Positions 15,912 to 24,440 of a stretch of 64,000 nt of DNA are shown here, one piece after another (the stretch's first letter is position 1; each line of letters opens with the position of its first letter). The notes under the pieces are model-generated. The model was not told the DNA's origin and ran no database searches. It was given only the letters and a program-made list of their open reading frames with translations. Where the stretch lies: positions 744,001-808,000 of the forward strand of contig NZ_CP071839.1 of assembly GCF_017526105.1 (NCBI RefSeq), read 5' to 3'. Made by a program: the position numbers and the translations under genes. Origin of the DNA: Streptomyces cyanogenus (GTDB lineage Bacteria > Actinomycetota > Actinomycetes > Streptomycetales > Streptomycetaceae).

Positions 15912-17234
15912 TCAGCTCAGCGGCTTCGCCAGGACCGCCTTGCGGTGGCTGAACGTCTCGATCGAGTAGCGGCCGTGGTAGTTGCCCATGCCGCTCTCCC
16001 CCACCCCGCCGAACGGCAGGTCGGAGACGGTGAGATGGGCGAGGGGCAGGCCGTGCCCGAGACCGCCCGAGGAGGTCTCGGCGGCGATGCGCTCACGGGT
16101 CTCGTCCGACTCGCTGAAGACGTACAGGGCGAGCGGCTTGTCCCGGTCGTTGATGAAGGCGATCGCCTCGTCCAGGCCGGCCACGGTGACGATCGGCAGG
16201 ATCGGACCGAAGATCTCCTCCTGCATGACGGGCGACTTCGGGTCGACGTCCGCGAGGACGGTGGGGGCGAGGTACCGGGTCGCCCGGTCGCCGACACCGC
16301 CGACGGCGACGCGGCCCGAGCCGAGCAGCGCGAAGAGCCGGTCGAAGTGGCGCTCGTTGACGATCCGGCCGTACTCCGGCGCGACCGCCGGGTCGCTGCC
16401 GAACAGGCCCTCGACCGCGCGGACCAGCGCGGCCTCCAGGGCGGGCGCGGTCTGCGGGTCGGTCAGCACGTAGTCGGGGGCGACACAGGTCTGGCCGGCG
16501 TTGAGGAACTTGCCCCGGGCGAGCCGGTCCGCGACCACGTCCAGGTCGGTCCCGCGGTCCACGAACACCGGGGACTTGCCGCCGAGTTCCAGTGTGACCG
16601 GGGTGAGGTGCTCGGCGGCGGCCCGCATGACGATGCGGCCGACGGTGCCGTTGCCGGTGTAGAAGATGTGGTCGAAGCGCTCGGCCAGCAGGGCCGTCGT
16701 CTCCGGGACGCCGCCCTCGACGACCGCGACCGCGTCCGTGTCCAGGTAGGCCGGTATCAGCTCGGCCAGTGCGGCCGAGGTGGCGGGGGCCAGCTCGCTC
16801 GGCTTGGCGACGACCGCGTTGCCGGAGGCCAGCGCGCCGACCATGGGGGCGAGCAGGAGCTGCGCCGGGTAGTTCCAGGGCGCGATGACCAGGACGACGC
16901 CCAGCGGGTCGTACTGCGTCCAGGCCGTGGCGTCGGCGCCGAGGTGGGCCGGGACCGGCGCGGGCTCGGGGCGCAGCCAGTCGGCCAGGTGCTCCAGGGT
17001 GTGGTCGATCTCGCGGACGGTGAAGTCGATCTCGGTGCGGTAGGCCTCTGTGCTGCTCTTGCCGAGGTCGGCACGGAGGGCGGCGGCGAGGTCGGCACCG
17101 CGCTCCGTGAGCAGCGCACGGAGCCGGCGCAGCTGGCCGGTGCGCCACTCGACGGACTTGGTGCGGCCGCCGGCGAAGGTGGCGCGCAGCCGGGTCACGA
17201 GTTCGGAGGGCTGCTCGGGCTTGGTGTGGGTCAC
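15912..17234 (-). CDS. NAD(P)-dependent aldehyde dehydrogenase
   Basis: A 440-residue ALDH-superfamily enzyme of the short class 3 type (coniferyl or fatty-aldehyde dehydrogenase-like). Key residues are Asn121 in APWNYP, Lys144 in VVAKPSE, Glu216 in LELGGKSP and nucleophile Cys250 in NAGQTCVAP. The C-terminus PFGGVGESGMGNYHGRYSIE is typical. It oxidises aldehydes to acids; the natural substrate is not clear. Transcription ends at a strong hairpin. Confidence 0.94.
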   Translation of the reverse strand: MTHTKPEQPSELVTRLRATFAGGRTKSVEWRTGQLRRLRALLTERGADLAAALRADLGKSSTEAYRTEIDFTVREIDHTLEHLADWLRPEPAPVPAHLGADATAWTQYDPLGVVLVIAPWNYPAQLLLAPMVGALASGNAVVAKPSELAPATSAALAELIPAYLDTDAVAVVEGGVPETTALLAERFDHIFYTGNGTVGRIVMRAAAEHLTPVTLELGGKSPVFVDRGTDLDVVADRLARGKFLNAGQTCVAPDYVLTDPQTAPALEAALVRAVEGLFGSDPAVAPEYGRIVNERHFDRLFALLGSGRVAVGGVGDRATRYLAPTVLADVDPKSPVMQEEIFGPILPIVTVAGLDEAIAFINDRDKPLALYVFSESDETRERIAAETSSGGLGHGLPLAHLTVSDLPFGGVGESGMGNYHGRYSIETFSHRKAVLAKPLS

Positions 17235-17323
17235 GGGTGCCTCGCTGGGGTGCGCGGGCCGAGGGGGCCCGGGCCTGGGACGGACAGGTCAGATGTAAAC
17301 ACCAACCTTTCAGGTCCTCAAGT

Positions 17324-18562
17324 TCATTCCGGTGAACCCGCGGGGTGACAAGGGTCACCGTGCGGGCGGCCGCCGCCGTCGCCGGTGCGCCGTCGCTCCA
17401 GGAACGCCCGCTCGGCCTCGCTCGGGGCCAGCTCGGCGGCACGGCCGTACTCGACCACCGCCTCGGCCCTCCGCCCCAGCCGGCGCAGCAGATCGGCGCG
17501 GACGGCGTGCAGCACGTGGTACGAGCCGAGGCCGAGCGCGTCGACCAGGTCCAGGGCCGCCGCCGGTCCCTCGGTCTCCGCGAGCGCGACGGCGCGGTTC
17601 AGGGCGACCACCGGGGACGGCGCCACAGCCATCAGCTGGTCGTACAGGGCGAGGATCTGCCGCCAGTCGGTGGCGGCGGCAGTGGGCGCGTCGCTGTGCA
17701 CCGCGTTGATCGCGGCCTGGATCTGGTACGGGCCCGGCCGGCCCCGGCGCAGACAGCGGCGGACCAGCTCCTGTCCCTCGGTGATCAGCGCGCGGTCCCA
17801 CCGGGAGCGGTCCTGCTCGGGCAGCGGTACGAGGACACCGTCCGCGTCGTGCCGGGCCGGCCGCCGGGCCTCCACCAGCAGCATCAGCGCGAGCAGGCCG
17901 GTGACCTCGGGTTCGTCCGGCATCAGCTCGGCGAGCAGCCGGCCGAGGCGCACCGCCTCCACGCACAGGGCGGCGTCGCTGGAGTAGCCCTCGTTGAAGA
18001 TCAGGTAGACGACGGCGAGGACTGCGGAGAGCCGGTCGGGCAGGTCGGCGGCCCGCGGCACGCGGTACGGGATACCCGCGTCCCGGATCTTCGCCTTGGC
18101 GCGCACCAGGCGCTGCGCCAGGGTCGGTTCCGGCACCAGGAACGCGCGGGCGATCTGCGCGGTGCTCAGGCCGCCGAGCAGGCGCAGGGTGAGGGCGACC
18201 CGGGCCTGCGGGGCGAGCGCGGGGTGGCAGCAGGTGAAGATCAGCCGGAGCCGGTCGTCACGCACGGGGCCCTCCTCGGGCGGTGCGTCGGGGGCGTACA
18301 GCCGGACCGCCTCGGCGTGCCGGGCGTTGCGGGAGGACTCCCGGCGCAGCCGGTCGACGGCGCGGTTGCGCGCGGTGGTGATGATCCAGCCGGCCGGACT
18401 GGGCGGCACACCGCTCTGGGGCCACCTGGTCAGGGCCGTTGCGAAGGCGTCCTGGACCGCTTCCTCGGCCAGGTCGATGTCACCGAGGAAGCGGACGAGG
18501 ACGGCGACCGCGCGCCCGTACTCGGCGCGGAAGACGGCCTCGATGTCGGGGCGCCCGGCCAT
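17324..18562 (-). CDS. ECF sigma factor with C-terminal helical extension (ECF42 type)
   Basis: A 412-residue protein. Residues 1-170 hold sigma region 2 ([20 protein letters not shown], then [19 protein letters not shown]) and region 4 ([20 protein letters not shown] then [11 protein letters not shown]). A long C-terminal domain of about 230 residues follows, with tetratricopeptide-like helices such as [20 protein letters not shown]. This architecture, together with a YCII-domain gene next to it, defines the ECF42 group, in which the C-terminal domain and not a classical anti-sigma factor sets activity. The ATG at 18562 was chosen where homology starts. The YCII gene lies 16 bases upstream on the same strand. 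Confidence 0.92.
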   Translation of the reverse strand: MAGRPDIEAVFRAEYGRAVAVLVRFLGDIDLAEEAVQDAFATALTRWPQSGVPPSPAGWIITTARNRAVDRLRRESSRNARHAEAVRLYAPDAPPEEGPVRDDRLRLIFTCCHPALAPQARVALTLRLLGGLSTAQIARAFLVPEPTLAQRLVRAKAKIRDAGIPYRVPRAADLPDRLSAVLAVVYLIFNEGYSSDAALCVEAVRLGRLLAELMPDEPEVTGLLALMLLVEARRPARHDADGVLVPLPEQDRSRWDRALITEGQELVRRCLRRGRPGPYQIQAAINAVHSDAPTAAATDWRQILALYDQLMAVAPSPVVALNRAVALAETEGPAAALDLVDALGLGSYHVLHAVRADLLRRLGRRAEAVVEYGRAAELAPSEAERAFLERRRTGDGGGRPHGDPCHPAGSPE

Positions 18563-18578
18563 CGGTGCCGCTCCGCCG

Positions 18579-18929
18579 TCAGTGCTGGTCCACGAAGGGC
18601 CGCACCTCGATGGGCAGGGTGGTGGCCAGGGCGGCCTTGCGGCCCCACTCCAGGGCCTCGTCCAGGTCCGCGGCTCGGATGAGACACAGTCCGCCGAGGT
18701 ACTCCTTGCCTTCGGCGTAGGGGCCGTCGGTGACGAGCACGTCACCGTCCTTCGGGCGGAGCACGGTCGCGGTCTCCGGGCCGTGCAGGCCCCCCGCGAA
18801 GACCCAGGCGCCGGCCGCGCGCAGCTCGTCGTTGAAGGCCTCGACGTCGCGCATGATCTCGGCGAGTGCTTCGGGGGCGGGCGGGGTGCCGCCGGCCGGC
18901 TGGACCACGCTCAGCAGGTAGTGCTTCAT
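18579..18929 (-). CDS. YCII (DGPF)-domain protein, ECF42 partner
   Basis: A 116-residue protein [14 protein letters not shown] with the motif [20 protein letters not shown], the DGPF signature, and the family His/Asp pair. YCII proteins are small dimeric alpha/beta barrels of unclear enzymatic role. They are consistently encoded next to ECF42 sigma factors, as here, and are thought to be under their control. GGAGG lies five bases before the ATG at 18929. It is the first gene of the two-gene operon. Confidence 0.92.
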   Translation of the reverse strand: MKHYLLSVVQPAGGTPPAPEALAEIMRDVEAFNDELRAAGAWVFAGGLHGPETATVLRPKDGDVLVTDGPYAEGKEYLGGLCLIRAADLDEALEWGRKAALATTLPIEVRPFVDQH

Positions 18930-19058
18930 GACGTCCTCCATGGCGTCGGGCCCTGCTCGGGCTCACTGTCAGCTCCTACACGAACGGCCGTGCCCCGGAT
19001 CGACACCGCGCGCCGCGGTCGCGGAAAAAATCCCCGGAGGACCGGAAGAATCTTCCGC

Positions 19059-20132
19059 ATGGACGTCCTCACCCCGCATCCGCTCGTCGAACGCGCCCGC
19101 CGGCTCGCCACGGACCTGCTGCTTCCCGAGGCCGAGCGGGTCGACCAGGAATGGGTGCCCGCGAGTCACATCGAGGCGGTGAAGCGGTCCGGACTGCTCG
19201 GGGTGGCCGCGCCGGCCGAGTACGGCGGCTCGGGCGCGCCGCCCGCCGTGCTGCGGGAGACCGCGGAGATCCTCGCCGGGGCGTGCTGCGCGACCTGGTT
19301 CGTGCAGACCCAGCATCACACGCCGGTGCAGACCCTGGCGCGCAGCGCACTGCCCGTCCGCGAGCGGCTGCTGGGCCCGCTGTCCCGCGGGGAGTTGCTG
19401 TCCGGGGTGGCGTACGCGCACCTGCGGTCGTACCCGCGCCGCCCGGTACGGGTCCGCCGGCAGGGCGACGGCTGGCGCTTCGACGGGACCGTTCCCTGGT
19501 ACACCGGGTGGGGTCTGAACGACGTGATGCTGCTGGCCGGGGCGACCGGCGACGGCGAGGTGCTGTTCGCCTTCGCCGAGGCCCGCGAACAGCCGGGGCT
19601 GCGGGCCTCGCCGCCGATGCGGCTGGCGGCCCTCACGGCCGCGCGCACGGTCTCGCTGGAGCTGGACGGCCTGTGGCTGCCCGCCGACGCGGTCGCGCTG
19701 CACACGCCGTACGACGCGTGGGCCGCCGGGGACCGGATCAGGACCCTGCACGCCAGCCCCGCGGTCTTCGGCGTGGCGGAGGCCGCCCTGTCCCTCGTGG
19801 ACGACGGGACGGCCGCCCCGCTGCGCGCCCGCCTCGCCGCCGTCCGCCACCGGGCCTACACCTTGGCCGACCTTCCGGCACAGGAAGAGCAGACCGAGGA
19901 GCGGCTGGCGGTGCGGGCGGCGGCCTACGAGGTGCTGCGAGCGGCCACCACGGCGGCGGTAGTGGCCGGCGGCGGGCGCGCGCTGTCCCTGACGAGCCGC
20001 GCCCAACGCCTGGCCCGGGAGGGCCTGTTCCTCCTGGTGCAGGGACAGACGGCGCAGTCACGCGCGGCACATCTCCGGGCACTCGGCGGGACGTGCACAC
20101 CGGAAGAGCGACGGCAGCCGCCCCGGCCGTAG
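19059..20132 (+). CDS. Acyl-CoA dehydrogenase-family protein
   Basis: A 357-residue flavoprotein-like protein starting MDVLTPHPLVERARRLATDL. The helical N-terminal domain includes LLGVAAPAEYGGSGAPPAVL and the beta domain WRFDGTVPWYTGWGLNDVML; the C-terminal helical bundle is partly recognisable. The motif set is that of ACAD-fold monooxygenases or hydroxylases (DszC/HsaA-like) more than of true beta-oxidation enzymes; no catalytic Glu can be placed with confidence. CCGGAGG lies about 19 bases upstream, a weak start signal. The last codons and stop lie inside a 30-bp tandem repeat. Confidence 0.78.
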   Translation: MDVLTPHPLVERARRLATDLLLPEAERVDQEWVPASHIEAVKRSGLLGVAAPAEYGGSGAPPAVLRETAEILAGACCATWFVQTQHHTPVQTLARSALPVRERLLGPLSRGELLSGVAYAHLRSYPRRPVRVRRQGDGWRFDGTVPWYTGWGLNDVMLLAGATGDGEVLFAFAEAREQPGLRASPPMRLAALTAARTVSLELDGLWLPADAVALHTPYDAWAAGDRIRTLHASPAVFGVAEAALSLVDDGTAAPLRARLAAVRHRAYTLADLPAQEEQTEERLAVRAAAYEVLRAATTAAVVAGGGRALSLTSRAQRLAREGLFLLVQGQTAQSRAAHLRALGGTCTPEERRQPPRP

Positions 20133-20210
20133 GGCTGCGGGCGGCAGTCATCCCGGCCGTAGGGCTGCGGGCGGCAGCCACCCCCGCCGTAACACTGCGC
20201 GGCGGGGCAT
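20121..20210. repeat. 30-bp tandem repeat carrying the stop codon of the preceding gene
   Basis: Units start at 20121, 20151 and 20181. The first two share CCCGGCCGTAGGGCTGCGGG and GCGGCAG at the same offset; the third is degenerate. TAG within the first unit is the stop of the acyl-CoA dehydrogenase-like gene, and the second unit repeats the same TAG. Duplication therefore affects only sequence after the stop. Confidence 0.75.
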
Positions 20211-20458
20211 CGCCCTGGGTGGTGTGACCCCGTTTCGGGCTGCTCGTACTGGTCACGGGCGGCAGTCCGGGGTGTGGATCGTCGAACTCGTTCGGCGCCG
20301 AGGAGACCTTCCGGGGACCGGGGCGGAACCGCGGATCCAGGACCCCGACGGCAACCCGGTGAACCCCACCCAGCCGATCCCGGCTCAGTGACGCTGTTCC
20401 GGGGTACTCGTGCTGGTCGTGGGCTGCCTGCGGCAGAGATCGCTGGGTCCGGTCCTGA
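20211..20458 (+). pseudogene. Scarred segment with a possible gene remnant
   Basis: About 250 bases without an intact gene. A 39-codon frame from 20272 ends at 20391 and reads to QDPDGNPVNPTQPIPAQ, which looks like the tail of a real protein; nothing upstream of it is coherent. It lies between two similar segments, 20241-20265 and 20405-20436 (CTCGTRCTGGTC...GGCAG type). The pattern suggests deletion or recombination next to an immunity-like gene. What the gene was is unknown. Confidence 0.35.
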
Positions 20459-21085
20459 TCAGGGCCAGTCCTCGGCGACGGGGTACGGATCCGGCTCACC
20501 TGTAAACGGATCCAGACCGGCCCTGAGCCGTCGATGCTGCTCTCGCCAGCTGACGAAAGTGTCGGTTCGCTTCCAGAGTGACTCATCGCCGAGTGGGCAC
20601 GCGTCGAACTGGCCCAGCATCATGCGGGTGATGAACTGGACCATGCTGCAGTCGAACAGGGCCCACGGCGACTCGCCCCACGCGTGGTGCCGACTCCAGG
20701 CTATGACAGGCCACCTGTCCGGATCTGGGTCGTTCATGAGCCAGGCCATCTCGTTGGCGTTCATTCCAGAACCCCACGGCAGGACGGCATCGGCACCCAG
20801 CATCACGTCTGGGACTCCTGCGTCCTCCTCCCAGAGCCTGCGCAGGCCGTCCGTCATGCCTTGGATGTGACACCCTTCCCACCCGGGTACGCCACTTGGG
20901 AGTGGGGGCAGAATGACGAGCTCTCCGATATCGCCCACGCCGTACGTGTCCAGCAGAGTCTTGTAGTCACTCGGCAACTTGGTGCCTAGCGCGACTTCGG
21001 CCGCAGCCCAGTCGATCTGCTCGCCGCCCGCGAAGTCCGCCGGCACGAGATCGAGCAGTACGGCGACGTCGGGATGAATACTCAT
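20459..21085 (-). CDS. SMI1/KNR4-family (SUKH) protein
   Basis: A 208-residue soluble protein. The N-terminal signature IDWAAAEVALGTKLPSDYKT followed by LLDTYGVGDIGELVILPPLP and the aromatic WPVIAWSRHHAWGESPW are typical of the SUKH superfamily. Many bacterial SUKH proteins are immunity factors against contact-dependent or polymorphic toxins, but no toxin gene is adjacent. The gene looks less GC-rich than its neighbours, which suggests transfer. An orphan immunity gene or a housekeeping SMI1-type protein are both possible. Its promoter region upstream is short. Confidence 0.8.
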   Translation of the reverse strand: MSIHPDVAVLLDLVPADFAGGEQIDWAAAEVALGTKLPSDYKTLLDTYGVGDIGELVILPPLPSGVPGWEGCHIQGMTDGLRRLWEEDAGVPDVMLGADAVLPWGSGMNANEMAWLMNDPDPDRWPVIAWSRHHAWGESPWALFDCSMVQFITRMMLGQFDACPLGDESLWKRTDTFVSWREQHRRLRAGLDPFTGEPDPYPVAEDWP

Positions 21086-21236
21086 GGTGGAGCCCCTTGA
21101 GGTCAGTGGCCAGCAACCTTAGTTGTGCGGGCTGACACCGTCGCCCTGGGTGGCCAGGTGCCCAGAAACCTGCCAACAAGCCAGGACTGTGACCACTGAA
21201 CGCTGCGACCACCCGGCTGCTGCTGATGCTCCAGCG

Positions 21237-21271
21237 CCGGGCGCGCGGAGGCGGTGCCGCCGTGCGCCCGG
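21237..21271 (-). terminator. Hairpin terminator
   Basis: A 12-bp stem CCGGGCGCGCGG pairs with CCGTGCGCCCGG with one mismatch and an 11-base loop. It lies 36 bases beyond the stop of the small gene ending at 21308, on the minus strand, and separates it from the SMI1-type gene. Confidence 0.5.
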
Positions 21272-21307
21272 TGTGATCCGAAGGCCGGGCCCCGGCTGGC
21301 GTGGACT

Positions 21308-21484
21308 TCAGGCGCGGCCGTCGTTCTCCCGCCGCTCGACCACCACGAGGAACGCGTCCGACTTCAGGTCCATCACCACGGTCGCCGGCTCCCCCTCGGC
21401 GCGTCGGGCGGCCGCGTACTCCTCCGCGGGCCACGATCCGCGCGGAGCCCCGGCGGGAAAACGCTCCAACACCTTCGCACTCAT
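21308..21484 (-). CDS. Small conserved hypothetical protein
   Basis: A 58-residue acidic protein beginning MSAKVLERFPAGAPRGSWPA and ending in a beta-rich part VVMDLKSDAFLVVVERRE. There is no membrane segment or metal motif, and I do not recognise the family. GGAGGT lies ten bases before the ATG. It is divergent from the SPW-repeat gene at 21690. Confidence 0.6.
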   Translation of the reverse strand: MSAKVLERFPAGAPRGSWPAEEYAAARRAEGEPATVVMDLKSDAFLVVVERRENDGRA

Positions 21485-21689
21485 GACGGCGGCCACCTCC
21501 TGCAGCTCGGACCCGAACGGAATGTACAGCTTGTACCGACCTGCTGCCCGCGATCGATGAGGACATGCCACCCTCACAGAAGGCGTCCACCTCTACACAT
21601 AAGGACGAAATAAGAGCAAACTGGAACATGCGGCGCTTACCGCACACCGCACCAGACGCGGTCTGGCCCGAAGTCAAAGGAGACGACTC

Positions 21690-22142
21690 ATGGCCAACTT
21701 GCACAGGGGTGACATATCGAGCCACCCCGATGTCTCCGAAATGCGGGAACGCTACGCCCGCATGCTCGGTGGCCGGGATGTGGCGCTCGTCGACGGGCCG
21801 GCGTTCCTGCTCGGCCTGTACTGCGCCGCGTCACCGTGGATCCTGCACTACACGGCAAGCCAGCCCGCCCTCGTGGCCCACAACCTGATCATGGGCGTCG
21901 CGATAGGCCTGCTGGCCCTGGGATTCAGTCGGGCCCCCGAGCGCATGTACGGCCTGAGCTGGGCAATGTGCGCCATGGGCATCTGGATGATCATCGCTCC
22001 GTGGATCGTGGGCAGCGGCCCCGACGCGGGCGTCATCGTCAACAACATCGTCATCGGAGCCCTGGCCCTCGCCCTCGGACTGATATGCGCCGGTACGGCG
22101 GCGAAGAGCGCCCCCAGGCCCTACACACCCCGCGAGCCGTAA
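21690..22142 (+). CDS. SPW-repeat membrane protein
   Basis: A 150-residue membrane protein with four hydrophobic segments between residues about 35 and 140. The two SPW-type motifs are ASPWILHY and IAPWIVGS, each at the start of a helix pair, as in the SPW repeat family (PF03779). These proteins are common in actinomycetes and rhizobia and have no known function. AAAGGAG stands before the ATG. It converges with the GNAT gene across a hairpin. Confidence 0.9.
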   Translation: MANLHRGDISSHPDVSEMRERYARMLGGRDVALVDGPAFLLGLYCAASPWILHYTASQPALVAHNLIMGVAIGLLALGFSRAPERMYGLSWAMCAMGIWMIIAPWIVGSGPDAGVIVNNIVIGALALALGLICAGTAAKSAPRPYTPREP

Positions 22143-22176
22143 AAGAGAAGACCGAGGAAAGGAAGGAAAACAGCGA

Positions 22177-22202
22177 GGCCGGTCCGCCCAGGCGGGCCGG
22201 CC
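22177..22202. terminator. Bidirectional hairpin terminator
   Basis: GGCCGGTCCGCC and GGCGGGCCGGCC pair over 12 bases with a single G-T wobble and a two-base loop. The hairpin lies between the convergent SPW and GNAT genes and can serve both. Confidence 0.6.
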
Positions 22203-22301
22203 TGCGCGTGCCCGCGACCGCTCAGCGCTCCCGGGCCGGGCCGGCCGGTTCCCGGCGGTTCAACCCCCGGCCGATCACGCCGGCGGGCCGGAGGCGCCGG
22301 G

Positions 22302-22814
22302 TCACCCGGTCACGGTGAAGGAGATCCACATGTCCGGGGCCTGCTCCGGCCGGCCCGGTACCGGCCGCGGCTCGCGGGTCCAGGCGTCACCGGCGAGTTC
22401 CCCGGCGACCCGCTGCCAGAAGCCCACCGCGGCCGGGTTGTCCTGCTGGTAGGCGATCTCCCAGGGGCCGGGGTGCCGGGCGAGCACCTCGCGCACGGCC
22501 CGCAGCCCCACGCCCCGGCGCCGGGCCCCGCGCACCACGAAGAAGCTGTTGAGTACGCGCACCGGTCCGTCGAGCCCACGCACGAAGGCGAACCCGGCGG
22601 CGTGGTCGCCGCAGGTCAGCAGGTACGGCGCCCAGCCGGGCGCCAAGAAGGCGTATCCCACGCGCTCCCTGCGGAAGGTGCCGTCGGCGGCGGGCAGGGC
22701 ACCGCCGAACTCGGACAGATCGTGGCGGAACATCTGCCACAGCCGCTCCACGGCGGGCCGGTCCTCGGGGGTCGCGCGGCGGACGGCGACGTCCGCGGTC
22801 ATGATGTCGGTCAT
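22302..22814 (-). CDS. GNAT-family N-acetyltransferase
   Basis: A 170-residue acetyltransferase: ADVAVRRATPEDRPAVERLW at the start, the acetyl-CoA loop FFVVRGARRRGVGLRAVREV (about 92-112), and the C-terminal helix VGFWQRVAGEL. The substrate is unknown. GGGGAGG lies nine bases before the ATG. It is separated by 63 bases from the upstream permease gene on the same strand and may be cotranscribed. Confidence 0.88.
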   Translation of the reverse strand: MTDIMTADVAVRRATPEDRPAVERLWQMFRHDLSEFGGALPAADGTFRRERVGYAFLAPGWAPYLLTCGDHAAGFAFVRGLDGPVRVLNSFFVVRGARRRGVGLRAVREVLARHPGPWEIAYQQDNPAAVGFWQRVAGELAGDAWTREPRPVPGRPEQAPDMWISFTVTG

Positions 22815-22877
22815 GAACGAAAGCCTCCCCGGCGGACTGCGGTCCGGCCGGGGAGGATCGTTTCGACGGCCGTAACG

Positions 22878-24323
22878 CTAGCTCATCTCCAGGGCGTTGC
22901 GCACCTCGCCGACCTCCTCGCCCGTCTCCTTCGGGCCGAAGGGCCAGACCCTCTCCAGCCGCGCCCAGACCAGGAAGGCCACGCAGCCGAGGGCGAGCCA
23001 GGCCAGGGACCATTCGACGGGGTGGCGGCCCGGCGAGTTCTTGTCCGCGTACCCGTAGATCACGCACCAGCCGGCGAAGGCCACGACGCTCGGCACGGGG
23101 TAGAGCCACATCCGGTACGGGCGGGGCAGGTCGGGCCGGCGCCTGCGCAGCACCGTCAGCGCGACGATCTGGGCCAGTGCCTGCACGATGACCATCACCG
23201 TGGTGAGCAGCTGGATCAGGGTCGCCAGGTCGGTGTGGCGGCCGATCAGGAAGCCGACCGCGGTGATCACGCCCATGGTGGCCAGGCCGAGCACGGGGAA
23301 CCGGTGCTTCGGGTGCAGCTTCTCGTACGGGCGGAAGAAGACCCGGTCGCGAGCGGCGTCGTAGGGCACCCGGGAGCCGCCGAGCAGGCCGGCGAAGACG
23401 GAGGCGAAGGCGGTGACCAGGATCAGCACGGTCACCGTGTCGGCCGCGCCCTTGCCCCAGGTCTCCTCCAGCACCGCGGAGGCCACCGACGTGGAGGCGA
23501 TGTCGTGCGGGTCGGTCATCCGGTGCCAGTCGACGACGCCGAGGGTGCCGATCTGCAGCAGCAGGTAGATCGCCATGATGCCGAGGATCGAGAAGAGGAT
23601 GGAGCGCGGCAGCGTACGGCCGGGATCCTTGATCTCGGCGCCCATGTACGCGGTCGTGTTGTAGCCGAGGTAGTCGTAGATGCCGATGGTCAGGCCCGCG
23701 GCGAAGCCCAGCCAATAGTGGTTGCTCATCACATTGAAAGCCCCGGCCGGATAGGTGAAGGCCATGTGTGGGCTGAAGTGAGTGGCGGCGGCGACGATCA
23801 CCAGCAGCACCGAGGCGATCATCACGGCCCACATCACGGCGGTGATGCGGGCGATGTGCTCGATGCCGCGCCAGAGCAGGAGCACCACCAGCGCGATGAC
23901 GCCGAGCCCGGTCAGATCGCCTGCCGTCCGTCCGAGGCCGGGGGCGAGATAGCCCAGGTACTGGACGAAGCCCACCACGCCGGTGGACATGATCAGCGGG
24001 ATGAACAGCATCGCCGTCCACACGAACAGGAACGGCATCAGACGGCCGGTGCGGTACCGGAAGGCCTGGCGCAGATAGACGTAGCTGCCGCCGGAGCCGG
24101 GCAGCGAGGCCCCCAGCTCGGCCCAGACGAGCCCGTCGCACAGGGCGAGCACCGCGCCCGCGACGAACCCGATGACCGCCTGCGGCCCGCCGAACGCGGC
24201 GACCATCAGCGGGATCGTGACGAACGGGCCGATCCCGCACATCTGGCTCATGTTGATCGCCGTGGCCTGGAACAGACCGACTCGGCGGACGAAACCACCC
24301 GGAGGCGGCGGGCTACCGGACAT
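22878..24323 (-). CDS. APC-superfamily amino acid permease
   Basis: A 481-residue integral membrane transporter with about 12 hydrophobic segments. The first segments carry the APC hallmarks GLFQATAINMSQMCGIGPFV and PGSGGSYVYLRQAF; IYDYLGYNTTAYMGAEIKDP is a conserved later loop. The family exchanges or imports amino acids and related amines by proton symport. The ATG at 24323 has GGAG before it. It is divergent from the ROK regulator over about 117 bases with an imperfect palindrome, so the ROK protein may control it. The substrate could be an amino compound, but this is not shown. Confidence 0.9.
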   Translation of the reverse strand: MSGSPPPPGGFVRRVGLFQATAINMSQMCGIGPFVTIPLMVAAFGGPQAVIGFVAGAVLALCDGLVWAELGASLPGSGGSYVYLRQAFRYRTGRLMPFLFVWTAMLFIPLIMSTGVVGFVQYLGYLAPGLGRTAGDLTGLGVIALVVLLLWRGIEHIARITAVMWAVMIASVLLVIVAAATHFSPHMAFTYPAGAFNVMSNHYWLGFAAGLTIGIYDYLGYNTTAYMGAEIKDPGRTLPRSILFSILGIMAIYLLLQIGTLGVVDWHRMTDPHDIASTSVASAVLEETWGKGAADTVTVLILVTAFASVFAGLLGGSRVPYDAARDRVFFRPYEKLHPKHRFPVLGLATMGVITAVGFLIGRHTDLATLIQLLTTVMVIVQALAQIVALTVLRRRRPDLPRPYRMWLYPVPSVVAFAGWCVIYGYADKNSPGRHPVEWSLAWLALGCVAFLVWARLERVWPFGPKETGEEVGEVRNALEMS

Positions 24324-24382
24324 GGGCACTCCTGACGCGGCGGGCACACGACGCACCCGGCGGAGGCGGACAGGCCGATAAA

Positions 24383-24398
24383 GTTAAGGAGCCTTACT
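24383..24398. promoter_or_regulatory. Imperfect palindrome between permease and ROK genes
   Basis: AGTTAAGGAGCCTTACT contains the exact arms TAAGG (24385-24389) and CCTTA (24392-24396) around AG, and with one extra base extends to AGT...ACT. AT-rich dyads of this sort are typical for ROK repressors. It resembles in length and composition the palindrome before the GH2 gene. Confidence 0.45.
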
Positions 24399-24440
24399 AG
24401 AGGCGTCAAGTGTGCGACACGGATGCACGAGAATGGTGCG

